DNA of 64,000 nt from Microstegium vimineum (GCA_022036555.1 CM039135.1:45822934-45886933); one strand, 5' to 3'. Counted from the stretch's first letter, positions 35,367-48,400 are shown. Program-made: numbers and translations. Notes: generated by a model from the letters alone, not told the origin.

Positions 35367-38101
35367 TGTTTTGCTGTATATCCTTGTGAACGGGGTTATA
35401 TATATATGGAGACAGTCATTTCTGTTGTATATGTCTAGTCAAAGGAAAGAACAGATATTGCTCCTTCCTTTTTCTTGAGGGGGAGGTGAATGCTGTTTTT
35501 GTTCTGCTCTAAATAATTCTGTGATGTCAACCTTTTTCTTTTCAAAGAACAAATATTTATCCTTCCGTTTTTTCCTTGACGGGAAGGGAAAGCTAGGCAG
35601 TGTTTTCTTGTGTCCTGATAAATGGTTGTCAACATTTGAATTGCAGCGTTTGTTTGGCCAAGTTGGTTCCACATGAATTCGTATGTACAATGGTGAGAAA
35701 CAAAAAGATAAAGAGAGACAGCCTTGTGTATTATTCATGCATGTTAACTGAATCTGGAGAGCTTGCAAGGACCCTTTGCTGTAATCCATAGTTTGCTGGG
35801 TGGGTACTCCAATTGTTGTCCCTCATTATTCTCCAAACAATGCAACTGAATGTTGCTACGCTACAGCACACACGCAGCTGAAGTCCTCAGATGTTCTAGC
35901 TAGCCGGTGGCGTGGCAGTGATACTAGGGGTTTGTTGGTACATCAAGCCGTTGTGAGCTGTTTTTTATTTTACCAAACACTTATTTTCAAAACAACTTCA
36001 TTTCATGAATGAAGCTGATTTTCTCCCCCTCACATAGAGATGAAGTGAGATAAAGCTGAAAAAAATAGTTTATCTCAGCTCTCTCCTATTTCTCTCTCGT
36101 ATCCATGCATAAAGTTGTTAGCGAAGCTATTTTGTTAAATACTTTTTTTTAAATAGCTCTGCTTCATCTAAAGAGTTGCTCATAAAGTTATTTTCTAAAA
36201 AAAATTAACTTCACTAATGAAGTTGAGTTGTAGCAAACATGCATTAGGTCTCTCGTGGCTCCACTAAACTAGGACCACGGCGACCAGCACTAGGAGGGGG
36301 CAACCGCGTTGGCCATGACCGTCAGTTGGATCCTACTAGCTAGTGAGCACAGCACTGCGCCAGAGCATGAATGGCGCACGAGCTCTATTCTGTATTCTCC
36401 ATTGCTCCGATCCTTCGAGGTCAGGGGCCCTACCATGTACCAATAATAGCGAGCAGTGTCGTTCAAGTCAAGTCGCCATATCTCGTTTTAGGTTTTTGTA
36501 TCTGGCCAGTGCTATGTTTTGTGGTTTCGGACCTAGCCAAAAACACCATAATTAGCGATGCGACTAATCAGGATGAAAATGATTCGACAACGGCAGCACC
36601 AGCAGTGGCTGCCAGTTCATCAGGTGTAGAGGTCGGGTACCCAACAGTAGGCCATACTCCCTCCATCCTATTTTTCAATGAAACGGAGGGAGTAGGTTTT
36701 TAGTTAAAATGACTAATATATCTATTGTATATTTTCTTAGAACAACTACAACCGTAAAACATTTCTCAATTTCCACTCATTTGAAAAAATTAAAAAATAA
36801 AATCTAAGAACAGAGTCCAACTTCCAAGATGTTACAAAAAATTATATTACATGCAGTAGCTCTATCCGTTTGGTTGATTTTCTATTTTTCTCAGCAAGAG
36901 TAGTTTCTAGCTATAGTTAGTTAACCAAACATATCCTATGTCATGCTGACTCACTGGCTCACTTAACCTTTTATTTTAGAATACGTCCCTTGACACGTTT
37001 TTCATTAAGCAAAAGTTAAGCGTTTACATCGGATACCTTACAATCATTGTGAGCAGCGAGAGGAGCATGATTGTGAGCAACCCGGCGCAACAAGTTATAG
37101 AAGCATGTGCAAACCTGAAATGCAATACCTACCATATGAGTGGCCGAGGAGCTTACTCCCGCGTGTTCATTGGCGGCTGTTGGGCATGGACACCACTTGC
37201 ATGTGGTACTTTTCGCAGGCCGGGACCACATGTATGCAGTAGTCATGCCTTGAATCTATAAAGTGGAATAAACTAGTCCAAAAGGTGTACATACATGTGG
37301 GTCCCAAGGCAAAAAGCAGCCAATTATATGTCAGCAATAGGCTCCACGACCGCTGTTACGCAAGGAATTTTCGCTCTGATGCACAAACAAACAACAACGA
37401 CGAGGATTAACAGAAAAAACTGGCTCACTTTAACTGTGTCGTACGTGCCAACCCAGCAAGTCTGGCTGATCAAATAAAAATCATAAGTCTCCTGGCTATG
37501 TCTCGTAAAAAAACCTTCTGCGCCCTGGATGGGTGCTCGGGCTAGGCTAGGCCAGCAGGGCTCCCCTTCGGTTGGAAATTCTCGCATTGTGGCCGAGCCC
37601 CGAGCGATGACAACTCTTGCCTTCTTGAGCTTGTCCTTCTGACATCGTCGGCCTCCTCAGGAGAGGGCCACCTTCGGGCAGCTGAGACATCCCTTTTTCC
37701 AAAGGATACGTGCGAGTGTACGCGATGAGTATAGTCCTCGAGCCCTCTTAATTTAGTGAGTGGTAATGTAGTATTTTGCCATGCTCCTTATTTTGTCCGA
37801 AAATCATTTTGATTTTTTTTAAAATATTTTTGGAGTGATTGAGGGAGTAGCATCAAACATGTGAAAGAACAGCTATAGCAAAGATCGGTAGCCACTGGAC
37901 AGTACTAGACAGTGTTAGCAGCTTGCCGCCCTCAGGTGCGGACTACAGGCAGCAGGCCTAACTCCTAAGAAGCCCAATATGAAAGTCTCCGGGCCGGAGT
38001 GGCTGGCTGAGGTCTGAGGGGCATGATGAGCCCGTGACCCCGTGTAAGTACGTGTAGCAGAGATCGAGTAGGCAGAAAGAGAGCCGGGAAAACAACTTTG
38101 G
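35367..38101. other. intergenic region between two WAK genes
   Basis: Begins with the 3' flank of the 32.7 kb WAK. About 35930-36245 looks like an old MITE (GGGGTTTGTTGG and TAGCAAACATGCATTA at the ends). A Stowaway fragment lies at about 37794-37847 (ends GATTGAGGGAGTAG). No gene is recognised. Confidence 0.4.
36657..36692. mobile_element. minimal Stowaway remnant (both ends, almost no body)
   Basis: CTCCCTCCATCCTATTTTT is followed at once by CAATGAAACGGAGGGAG, and TA flanks both sides (36655-36656 and 36693-36694). Thus only the terminal repeats remain in 36 bp. Confidence 0.65.
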
Positions 38102-38110
38102 ATGTATATG

Positions 38111-38140
38111 AAGAAGAAGAAGAAGAAGAAGAAGAAGAAG
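38111..38140 (+). repeat. (AAG)10 microsatellite coding poly-Lys
   Basis: Ten AAG codons directly after the second ATG of the WAK frame (38108-38110). They give ten consecutive lysines ahead of the hydrophobic signal segment. Confidence 0.95.
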
Positions 38141-39703
38141 GTAGTAGCAAGTAGTGAAGAATTAGCTGTATTATTAGCACTTGCTGCTGTAGTCGCGACG
38201 ACGCTGCCGCCCGGCGGCAGCGCTGTATCACCAGCTGCGGCGACGACGACAGCCACTGGCGGGCTAGGCAGTAATAACAATAATAATAGCTGCACCAGGA
38301 GCTGCGGCAACGTCAGCGTTCCTTACCCGTTCGGTATGGAGCCCGGCTGCTACCACGCCGCCGGTGGCTTCAACCTCACCTGCAACCACTCCTTCCAGCC
38401 GCCGCAGCTGTTCCTCGGCGGCGGCAGCGGCATCGTGCATCAGGTGCTGGACATCTCTGTTGAACACAGCACGGTGCGCATCAACAGCGGCGTCATGGAG
38501 TTTGCCAGTCCCGCTAATGGGACATGGGGCCTCGGGCTCCCACAAAACGGACCCTACTTCCTGTCGGAGTCAGCTAGCATGCTCCAGGTGCTAGGGTGCG
38601 GCACCCTGGCCAGGATCCTAGGGGGACTGAATAATACCGTGGTGAGTTCTTGCACTCCTATCTGCCCAGTTTATTGGTCCAAAAATGGTGGCGTTGGCGA
38701 TAGCTTTAGCTTGGAAAAACGAAATGGAGGCTGCACTAGCGGCATTGGTTGCTGCCAGGCGAGCATCGCTCTAGGCTACTCTGTCTACACCATCCAGATA
38801 GATTTTGAAACATCGTCCCGCCTTGCGCGGGACTTGGTGGGCTCGAGAAGTGCTATGACTTATGTATACATAGTTGACCAAAGGTACAATATTAGTTGGC
38901 ATGATGAAAATAAACCCGAAGCGCTTCCGGCTACACTAGACTGGACAATTAATTCATCAGCATGTCCCACAAATAAGACTACCGCCCCCGAGTGTGTCAG
39001 CACCCACAGCTATTGCCGAGACTCCTCTTCCGACGTCCATGGTGGCTATACCTGTCAATGCGCACATGGTTATCAGGGCAATCCTTATGTTCAAGGTGGA
39101 TGCCAAGGTAAAGTACGTAGTACGTGATGACTAGTGAATCAATCCTCCTCTCCTCTTTTTAGTTATATACCCTTTGGTGCTGCTGATAAATACCCTTGTT
39201 TTGATTTGCTATAGATATCGACGAGTGCAAATACCCAGACCGATATGTTTGCTATGGTGTTTGCAAGAATACACCTGGAAGTTTCAGTTGCGAATGCAAC
39301 CCTGGCTATACAGGCAATGCTTCCGTCTCAAATGCATGCACAGGTATAATAAGATGGAGATTGTGAAATACATTTGGTTATTATAACTTATGACTATTTG
39401 CTCTAGGGTTACAATTACAAGGCTCGCTGTGTATTGGGTACTATAACATGATCTTAAAACATATTCTTCCAAATTATAAGTTGCTTTGATTTACTATATA
39501 CATGTACACCAGTCTATCAACTTAAGGTATGTTATGAATCTAAATTTTGATTTCCAAATATTAGTCTTATTGATTGATTGCTATAGTTTTTTCTTTATTC
39601 TCAAGTTAAGTGGAAACTCCCACTATATCTTTTAACACTCCTTTTGTAATTTTAGAAATATGGACTTTAGGTCATCATATATAGACTGCACGGCGTAAAT
39701 AAT

Positions 39704-39927
39704 TACTACTGGAAACTTGAAATTCCCTGACCAAACTCAGGCAAAACTGAAACTACCCTGTCGAGCTATCCCTGACGGTATTTTTATTTTCCCTGACGGT
39801 AAGTGCACCGTAAGAAATTTCATGGCGCTATTTTTACTTTTTATGATGATACGTACATTTTCATGAAAATATTTTTATTTTCCCTGACAGTAGTGCACCG
39901 TGAGGGAATTTCAAGTTTCCAGTAGTG
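39704..39927. mobile_element. CACTA-type MITE in a WAK intron
   Basis: The left end TACTACTGGAAACTTGAAAT and the right end ATTTCAAGTTTCCAGTAGTG are almost perfect inverted repeats of more than 20 bp. AAT flanks each side (39701-39703 and 39928-39930), matching the 3-bp duplication of the CACTA superfamily. Inside are inverted copies of CCCTGACGGTA/GCACCGT motifs. Confidence 0.75.
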
Positions 39928-42900
39928 AATATTCATTCAAAGTACACATTGTTTAGGATCAGTGGTAGAGCTTAAACATTGGTAGAGTTTGAAGAGAGAT
40001 CTTGGATGGGTAGGAGTGCTAACCTTAAGATCGAGAACATAAATATTTAAGCCTTATAATGACTATTATTCTAAAAGAATCTCAAAGGCTAGGAATACAT
40101 AGCCACCTATGCATAGTTTGTCTAACCTTCCCATTTCAAAAAAAAATGTTATTATCATTAGTATATGAGTCCTTAAAGAAATATTTATTATTATTACTAA
40201 AACATAACACATATTTATCCCTTATGCATGCATGTGTACTTGACGTGCATGATGTCTTACACTTGAACAAAATTTCAATATATTAACATCAGTAGAAGTG
40301 GGTAATGCAAAAAAACATGTAAATTTAAGGGTTACATATAGTATCTATCATAATAGCAATTGGGTAAATAGATGTAAACTTAGGTTTACTTTAGATATCT
40401 TTTTCTTAATGGCATTAGCTGGGTGAATATAAACTCATGGGGTTACCCTTATGCTGATAACTATGTTGAAAATAAAATACATGCATGACTAATTTAAGGC
40501 GGTGGCTTTTTTTCCTTCCTTTTTTCCCGTTTTTGCCAACTCATTATGGAGAACTGTTGGATATTACATATTTTTTGCTTTGACATATCTATTTCAGAGT
40601 TGGCAAATTCCATGTTTTGCCAAACCAAAATTGCCAAACTGTTGGAGTTGCTCTAACTCAAGTTCCTATTGCATCTTTTGTTCAAAATTCTATATTTATA
40701 TTTTATTGAAAAGGATACTAGGTCATAGGTTGTTAGGGGGTATTTGGGATCACTCCGCTATACCTTTTACAGCTCCACTCTAGCTCAATGTTGCCAAACA
40801 TTTTTAGCTCCAAAAACCCCTGTTCTAAGAAAAAAGTAGAGTTGAGAGCCACATTTTTATTTTCTGTGGCACCTTAAAAGGTATTCTAGTTTTTAAACTT
40901 TTGTACTCTCACATGGAATTGATAAGTAATTACTTACTTTGCCTTGCCACTCACTAATTTGTACCTATTCGTCCGGTCTGTTCTCTCCCTGCGCATGATT
41001 TTTTTTCCTGCGCTCACCATGCTCCGCTCTAGATGCACGCTAGGCAACATAAGGATTTACCATTTTTTTGAGCCACGCCAGTGGCAGGACGAGTCCAGAA
41101 TTAATTCCATTGCTGTAATTGACAGGCCATGAGAACGGAACTTTCTTTAACTAGTATAATGTCCGTGCTAACGCAACGGATTGTTGTAGGGAAATGTTTT
41201 AAAAAAACAACGAATATATGTTTTTGCAGAGTTTAACTTCGTACACAATAATATTTGACCTTATTCATAATATATGAATCATTTTTACATTATACTGCAC
41301 ATGAAACCTGAAGAACATGATGAAAGGAACATCTTTGACCTTGCATAATAGTAAAAGAACAATAAATGGCAGTACCGGTGCCTCTGTGCTCTCAAGCTTC
41401 AACCTTGATAACAGTACAAGGACATGCCCAGTCAAGCTCACGCTTGCTCTCAAGCTCAGTATAAGAATGTCCAGGTTATTACCTTATTGATCTAACAGTG
41501 ATCTAACTATGATCTCAGTCAAGCTCAGTCTTGGTCTATAAATGCAAGCAATCCATAGAAGCGTGGAAAGTTTCTCAGCTTACCTGATGGAAGCCAAAAC
41601 CGGAAGTCAAAACCCTGCTCGCGGACAACTTGGTGGGCAGTGGCATCAACAGCACCATGGGCACAATGGTACAAGAGATCGTGCAACACCAGATATCAGA
41701 ACTCAGAAGGTCTAAACTTGAGCTCCTACAAAGAATTTCATATCACAAGGTAACATAACAGAAAAGCTAGTTCATATAAAAAATCAAAGGATTTTATGTA
41801 CAAAGGTAACATAACACATGGTAACTGAATAGCAAAAAAAGAAGATTACTCTTTGGAGATCAGTGAGGCTTATCCACTGTTTCTCCAAATGCTTGTATGA
41901 GATCTTCACCTATTGCAATCATATTCATCCTCTGGCAGTATCTTGAGAGAACCAAATACAGGGTGTGGTCTATATCAAATAAGTGAATAGCAGGAAGAAA
42001 ATGCAACAACACTGAGAAAATATTGATCATAGTGATCCTCTCTACATTGCTTCGAATCCAATCCCAATGAATATTTGCTCAATCAGAACTTAGCATATAT
42101 AGGCAACACAACTCTGAGAACTAATGCAGGAGTGTTAATAAGCTAGAATGAATCAATCCCAATGATGCTCACAAACTAATCTATCAACCCAGCATCCGCC
42201 TGAGCAATACTCCTATACAAGATTTTTAAAAATGCAATCCATCAAAGAATTGTTAAATCCTAAAAGTGCTTTGTTATTAGTGCAACTAATAATCTGTTTG
42301 CAACTAAATTCCTTTCAAAAACAAATATTGGACATTGTGAAACTGCAAGCCAATGGCATGGTGGGCATTTTATCAAACACCTAGCAAGCAACTATTGCAC
42401 CTTTCATACAATACAAACAACAAAATATGCAAAATCAAGATTTCAAAGAAGCAGACCATTATACCTACTCGATTATGCAACGGTAGTGATTAATTGAACC
42501 ATTAAAAACACAAACCTCTCATACTACAACGCATATGAACTCTGAATCTTCACAAAAAAATGACATGGAATTGTTTAGTACCAGGAGAGATGGGGCATAG
42601 AGGGAGTCACTGAGCTTGTACAACGCAACTTCCCGTGAGCTCCTTTCGATCCTGCGGGGGCTTCTCGTCCTCGGGGGCAGCGGCCGCGGCTGAGGAGACC
42701 ACGCGCGGAGGGGGAGGGGTGTCGGCCGCGGCCGGTGGCGGTGGCCACTCGCGCCGAGCGCGCTACGGCGTCCTGCGGGGGACGCCCGCGCCGGGGCGGC
42801 AGGGAAGGGCGGGAGGCCGCCGGGATTTGGCCGTAGAGGGGGAGGCGCGTCGGGCACGGCCGGCGGCAGTGGCCGCCCGCGCCAGAGCGGCAGGGAAGGC

Positions 42901-43187
42901 GCGGCCGGCGGAGGTGCTGGGCCGCCGCGTCCGGGGCCACCCGCGCTGAGGCGCCTCGCGCCGCCACTCGCGCCGGGGGAGTTGTTTTTAGACAGTGTGC
43001 GCCCGCGGTGGCCAGTGAGCTCCCCGCCTCGTCCGCACGCCTCCCGCCCCATCCCGCGGTGGCCGGCGAGCCCCGGCCCGCGCGCCCGTAGCGGCCGGCG
43101 AGCTCCGCTCCGCGCGCCCGCAGCGGCCTACATATAGTATGAGAAAGCAAAAGAACCTTTATTCGGCACGGTGCACGGGAGTGAGTG

Positions 43188-43320
43188 CTATATTATCCGA
43201 GCCCCATAGTCCCTGACGAACCAGGCCAGCAGGTTGGTGGCGAAGAAGACGAACCCGTACGCGTACCGCGCCCGCAGCGACTGCCGCCGCCTCGCCTCGC
43301 CATCCCCGGCCCGCGGCGGT
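43188..43320 (-). pseudogene. captured SERINC (serine incorporator) first-exon fragment
   Basis: Read on the minus strand, the frame gives QSLRARYAYGFVFFATNLLA then WFVRDYGA before leaving the family pattern and stopping at 43190-43188. This is the first transmembrane helix of the plant SERINC/TMS family, multi-pass membrane proteins linked to serine-containing lipid synthesis. The remaining ten or so helices are absent. The upstream GC-rich frame is Ala/Arg/Pro-rich. A fragment, not a working gene. Confidence 0.6.
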
Positions 43321-43730
43321 CGGAACTCCTCGAGGAGCCGCTGGCGCGCGGCGAGCCGCGGTCGCCGGGGCCGGGGCGGAGTTCGCCCGCGCCGGAGCGA
43401 AGCTCTTCGGACGACGGCGAGGCGGGGCGCGGCCGGGGCCGAGGCGGAGGTCGTCCGCGCCGGGGATGGCGAGGCGGGCCCGTGGCGTGGCACGACCAGG
43501 CAAGGAGCAGCCGCCGGGGCCGGGGCGGAGGTCGCCTGCGCCTGGGTGGAGCTCGCCTACGGCGGCCGAAGTGCTAACCGGCGGGAGTGACCAGGACCCC
43601 GATATGTTGTGGGGATTGGAAGCCGTCCACGTGAGGAAAAAACATAAAAAAATGAATAATAATCAAGACAATTGGAGGATTTGAGGATTCGAACTTTGGT
43701 CGTGACGTTGCGTGTGGTGGGAGGGTGGGA

Positions 43731-43790
43731 GAGTAAGACCGGTTTCTAATTTTTTAATCTGAGTAAGACCGGTTTCTAACTTTTTAATCT
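43731..43790. repeat. 30-bp tandem duplication
   Basis: GAGTAAGACCGGTTTCTAAT and the following ten bases are repeated once head to tail with two mismatches. Confidence 0.85.
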
Positions 43791-44432
43791 CAGTCGTTGG
43801 ATGCGTGGTAGGTGTGCTGTGAGCCGTTGATCTTGAATGAGGGAATTGACCTAGAGAAGTTTTCAATTATAGGGGAGATTTTTGTATCGTTCACGTCGCA
43901 ATTGACAGGGCATGAAAAATCAAGTGTAATTTCTTTTATTTTATTTACATTGGATTTTATTTGGCAATGTACGTACAACAAACATCACTTGCTACACAAA
44001 CTTCACAGTAGAGCTGCTCCAAAGTGAATTTAGTGGAGGAAGCATTTCCAAACACTCCTTAGTTTACATTGCGACACTCAACATGTTGAATCTGTTATAT
44101 TATAAAATTATATACATAATAGAATTGTTTAATAAAACATAGTGTTTAAAATTAAATTTTCAATATTGATATGACATACTTTCTTCATCCCATAAAGAGT
44201 ATAATTATATCACTCATTTTGTTCCACAGAGATAGAGTGGTAGTATAAGCAAACATGCCGGTCCCATGTAGGTATTTTCTAGCTCAACCCACGAAGAAAA
44301 GACACTAGAGACTAACTTGGTTGGTCATTTGCTAATAGCTTTGTTTTTTCCTAATTTCTAGAAATAACTCTTTGGTATAAAGTTTGTCTTTATTGGACAT
44401 CATATGAGAAATTTGTGAAGTTTTTTGTGCAT

Positions 44433-44695
44433 TCTATCACTGCCAGGTCACGTCCAAAACTGACAAGTTCAAGCCAAAATCCAACAGTGATGACCTAATT
44501 ATCACATCAAGCCAAAAATCGAGTGATAGGAACTGACTGTGATGACCTCAATATCACTGCTGGTTGGTTCTATCATTGCTAGTTCAAACCACAGACATGT
44601 AGTGATGAGCTGGCAAACACTATCACTGTCGGTTCATAAGAAACCAACAATAATATAGGCCGGCAGTAAAGATCAGTTCGTTAGTACTAGTAGTT
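44433..44695. mobile_element. degenerate CACTA subterminal region
   Basis: Several copies of TATCACTG with GGTTC or its complement alternate in both orientations, as in the subterminal repeats of CACTA elements. The block ends with GTACTAGTAG, close to a CACTA terminus. It lies in the large WAK intron. Confidence 0.45.
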
Positions 44696-45433
44696 ACTAA
44701 TGCTCGTTCTTGTATATATACATATAAAAAGCTTATATTTTCTATTATTTAAGTTGCATATTCTTCTATTCAATAGATATGTTGTCATTAATCATTCTAA
44801 TATTTTGTTTATATCTAAAAAGTTTAGAAAATAATAATTCTTGATGAAGCTTCTACAGAATATGTTTTCTAATATGTTGTCTCATTCTAATATTCTTCTA
44901 ATATGGTTTTTATTTTCTGGTTTATTAGTTTCTTCGCAAATATTTTATTTTCTAACTTATACTGTTGTGCTCAGTCTCTGATCAATTATATGGCTTTCTT
45001 CTTCTGTGCAGCTATATGTAAGCATGGAACCTACTGGGATCCTACCAGAGTAGGGCGTTGCAGCTCCCTCTCAGGTGACGTTAGCTGCTTGTTAATTTGT
45101 TTCTCGATACCCAAAACCAATTACCTGATTAGAATGAAGTGCTTAGTAATCACACATCACTAACCAATAGTTTATCTCTATTGAACATGCTTTGCTAAAT
45201 ACAAATTATGATATTGGCTCTTAACTTCACATTTCAGAGCTGAAAATTAGTCTAGGAGTCAGCGGCGGTACAATTTTGTTGCTTTTGGTACTTGGTGTGC
45301 CCTTCATAACACGTAAAGTCAAGAAGCATAAGGTTAAAAGGATGAAAGACAGATTTTTCAAGCAAAATCATGGGCTACTACTCGAACAATTAGTATCACA
45401 TAAGTCAGATATTGGTGGAAGGATGACCATTAC

Positions 45434-48400
45434 TGTAACACCCCAGGTGTTAGTTTTGTTAATCTCTTAATTAAAAATTTGATCATGTCATCATATGCAT
45501 TAAGCATCATTCATTTGCTTGAAAACCTGGATATGCATCGAACTAAAATGAGTTTACTTGCTTGTGTTTGATCTTTTGTTGTATGCGGATCATCTTTTCA
45601 AAGTCTCAAAATTTAAAATCTGAATCCAAACCCTTTTCTCCGAGGGGGTGGATTAAACCCTAAACATGATTTTCAAAATCTATAAAGTTTTTGCTAGTGG
45701 TTGTTTAAGCAAAGTGTAGATCTTGAAATTTTGAACATCTTTCGTGTTCAAGGTTTTTCTTGAAAATCCCTGGAAGCTTGAGCATTTTTGCAAAACAGCC
45801 GCAGGGCCAGTTCTGTCCTTCCCTCGAGCAGCTGCATGGCGGGGTCGAGCTCGACGTCGCTCCTGGCCGACACGTGTCGACAGCCGCGCTACGCCTGTCC
45901 ATGGACTCCCGTCCTATCGTGGGTACGTGGCGGTCGCACGAAACCCGTTGTCGTCTTTAAAAGCGGGACGCCGTTCCCTCTCTCTTTCCTTTCCGCGCCA
46001 CTGCTCCACACTTCTCTTTCGCTCTGCTCTGCCTTGTTTCGCCGAGCGCTTCACCTTCACCATTGACGAACTCGTCCGAGCTCGTTAGCGGCTGCCAATC
46101 ACTCAATCTTTCGTCATTGCCTTCGCCTTGACCTTGCGCATCTTCGGGGTAAGTTGGTTGAAGTCGGCGAGCCCGCAGTCGTCCAGCGCGGATCTGTCTT
46201 CCTCAGCTCCGACGCAACCGCCACCGCTCTGGTCCGTCTTCGATCGGGCTGCGCAGGAGCCGCATTGCCCTTGTATCTTGGGTTTCTTGCTTCTTGTTCA
46301 TCTCTGACGCTTGTCGGGTTCTCCGTTTTGCAAATGGTGGACCATAGCTCCGGGAACATCTTCGTGCCGCGCAGTTCTCCGTTTCCGCCGGCACGTTCTC
46401 CATCGAAGGTCGTCTCTGCTTCATCTCCGGCCGCGCTTGCTAACGCTCCGTGACCAGGGTGAGCTCCTCGACCGCTTCGCTGTTCTCGTTTGTCCTTGTA
46501 TCGAGCCTTAGCGCTCTGTCCTCGAGCGTCGCCGCTGTGCTTGTTCGTCGCGGCAGTGTGTTCGACGCCTTGTCGTTGTAGTTGATCTTTTCGGGATCCA
46601 AGTCTTGCGCTAGCTTCGCCTAGCCGTCCTGAGTCCGTCTCGAGGGGTAGTTGCCCTCGAGCGCGTGCGTGTTCTCTTCAGCGCGAGTCGAGCAGTTTCA
46701 CCGTCGACCGCCAGTGCCGTCGTCGAGGGTGTTGTTCGTAGCTCTGTGTTGCGTTCCGTCTGAGTTCGCCTCGTGCGCTTTGCGTTGTTCGGAGTCCCTT
46801 TAGCTTGCTAGAGTGTTCGTTTCTTTAGTTCGAGGTCAGATCGAGGCCTAGTGTCTCTGCTCGAGGCCTAGCTCCTTTGATCGAGGCCTGTGTCCGTCGG
46901 CATGTGTGTGTGCGGTCGAGCTCAGTTCACCGCCATGGTCGTCGACGAGGTTGGCTGTGTAGGTTTTAGCCTCGTTTCTGTGGGCGTCTTGCTCGCGGTT
47001 GTTTTCTAAGTCGTGATCGAGGCCTAGCGTCTCCGTTCGAGGCCTAGCCTCGGGATCGAGCGTCGATCGAGGCCTAGCCTCTTGGTCGAGGGTCGGCCGA
47101 GACCTTGTGTCTCTGATCGAGGTCTAGCTTCTCGAGTCGAGGCCTCGTTTCTTTCGATCGAGGTCTGTCTCCGTCATCGAGGGTAGTTCTTCGATCGAGG
47201 TCTGTTCTCGATGGTGTGCGATCGGTCGAGCCCCGTCCGATCGTTAGCACCCTCGATGAGGTATCTCTGAAGGTTTGTTTGAGTCGTGGCGTACCTCTTT
47301 GGGTTCGGCTCGGCGAGCCGAAGCAAGTTCGAGGGTCAGCCGTTCGGGTTGGTCACCGCCGGCGACTCGCCGCCGTGTTTTGTGGTTCTCGACGCCACCG
47401 CTCGAGCCTCTGTGCCGCTGATGGTCGAGTCTCAGCCGTTCGAGGGTCTTGAGCAGAGTTCTTCCTGTTTCCTGTTTTTAGTTATGTAGCATGCCCTGTT
47501 TTGTTATAACATGTTTAGAAACCCTAATAACTTTAGGCTTTGAGTGATTTTGGATTATTTGATATATATGGTCATTTGTCCAGTGACAAACACAAGTTGG
47601 ACATGCTCGATGTAATGTTGTTTGCTAAGTTTCTTTAGGGTAAACTGTTTTAGTTTTCTCTCGATAGCATGCTTGTTTGCGTTTAGCATCATGTTTACTA
47701 TTCAAGCATCATCTAAGACATATCATTTATATCGTGTAGATTGTTCGTTGGTTGGGTTGGATACCTCCAGTGCAGAGGTCTTCTCTCTTGAATCTGAGCC
47801 CGAGTTCGCTTATCCCTCCAACCAAGGCAAGCCCCGGTGCATTCAAACACTTCCTTGTATTTAAAATGATTGCTTTAAATACACTTATGTTTATACTATT
47901 GCATTACGGTATCCAATCAAATTCCTACTTGATGCATAGCCTTACCTTGAATTAATTACTCCTGTACCTTGACACTGTTTTAAAAATACGGTTGTTGCTT
48001 TATGCTGCTTAGCAATGCTTAGACCGATAGAGTCAGATGATTTCCTGTCATCTGCGAGAATAGGTGGTAACCTGTTTGCTTCGGCAATGGTTCTGTTTTC
48101 GAGATGAATAGCAGATTGCTGCGGCAAATGGCTATGTCCTCTTGATGGGAGTAATAATCTGAGACCGGGCGGACACGGTGTTGGAGAGCCACCAGGTATG
48201 GATATCTGGTGAGCGGGTTCTTTCCGCCTGTGTCGATTAGGAACCGTCCGTTGTAGACGTCCAAGGGTTGTGACTTTGGAGTACTTATCACATACTCCGG
48301 GAAGCTGGACTTTGGCTATTCTCGCTTGAAGAACGGTTAACCCGCACTGGGAGTGGAGAGATGGCGAGAGTAGTGTGTACCCTCCAAGTTAGCGAACTGG

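Larger units (their letters stand above)
41117..43915. mobile_element. inserted segment bracketed by 16-bp direct repeats, with captured gene DNA
   Basis: AATTGACAGGCCATGA at 41117-41132 recurs with one mismatch at 43900-43915. Between them lies an AT-rich part (41150-42560), a strongly GC-rich block (42600-43570) and a SERINC-like coding fragment on the minus strand. The left part begins with ACTAGTATAATGTCCGTGC, a type of sequence common in grass intergenic repeats. Gene capture with GC-rich bias would suit a Pack-MULE, or a Helitron, but I could not define TIRs or Helitron ends. Confidence 0.4.
40737..44060. mobile_element. MITE apparently split by a larger insertion
   Basis: The left part opens GGGGTATTTGGGATCACTCC and contains AGCTCCACTC. 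About 3.3 kb on, the right part reads GTGGAGGAAGC and ends CCAAACACTCC, close to the complement of the left. The pair looks like the two ends of one element with foreign DNA between about 41133 and 43899. Confidence 0.4.

Noticed and set aside
42519..43150. Minus-strand Pro/Arg/Ala-rich frames of 177-191 codons upstream of the SERINC-like piece
   Set aside because: No domain and strong GC bias; treated as part of the captured or inserted segment, not as a gene.
45744..47489. Several short open frames inside the long LTR
   Set aside because: No gag, pol or other known similarity; the GC-rich LTR body explains them.
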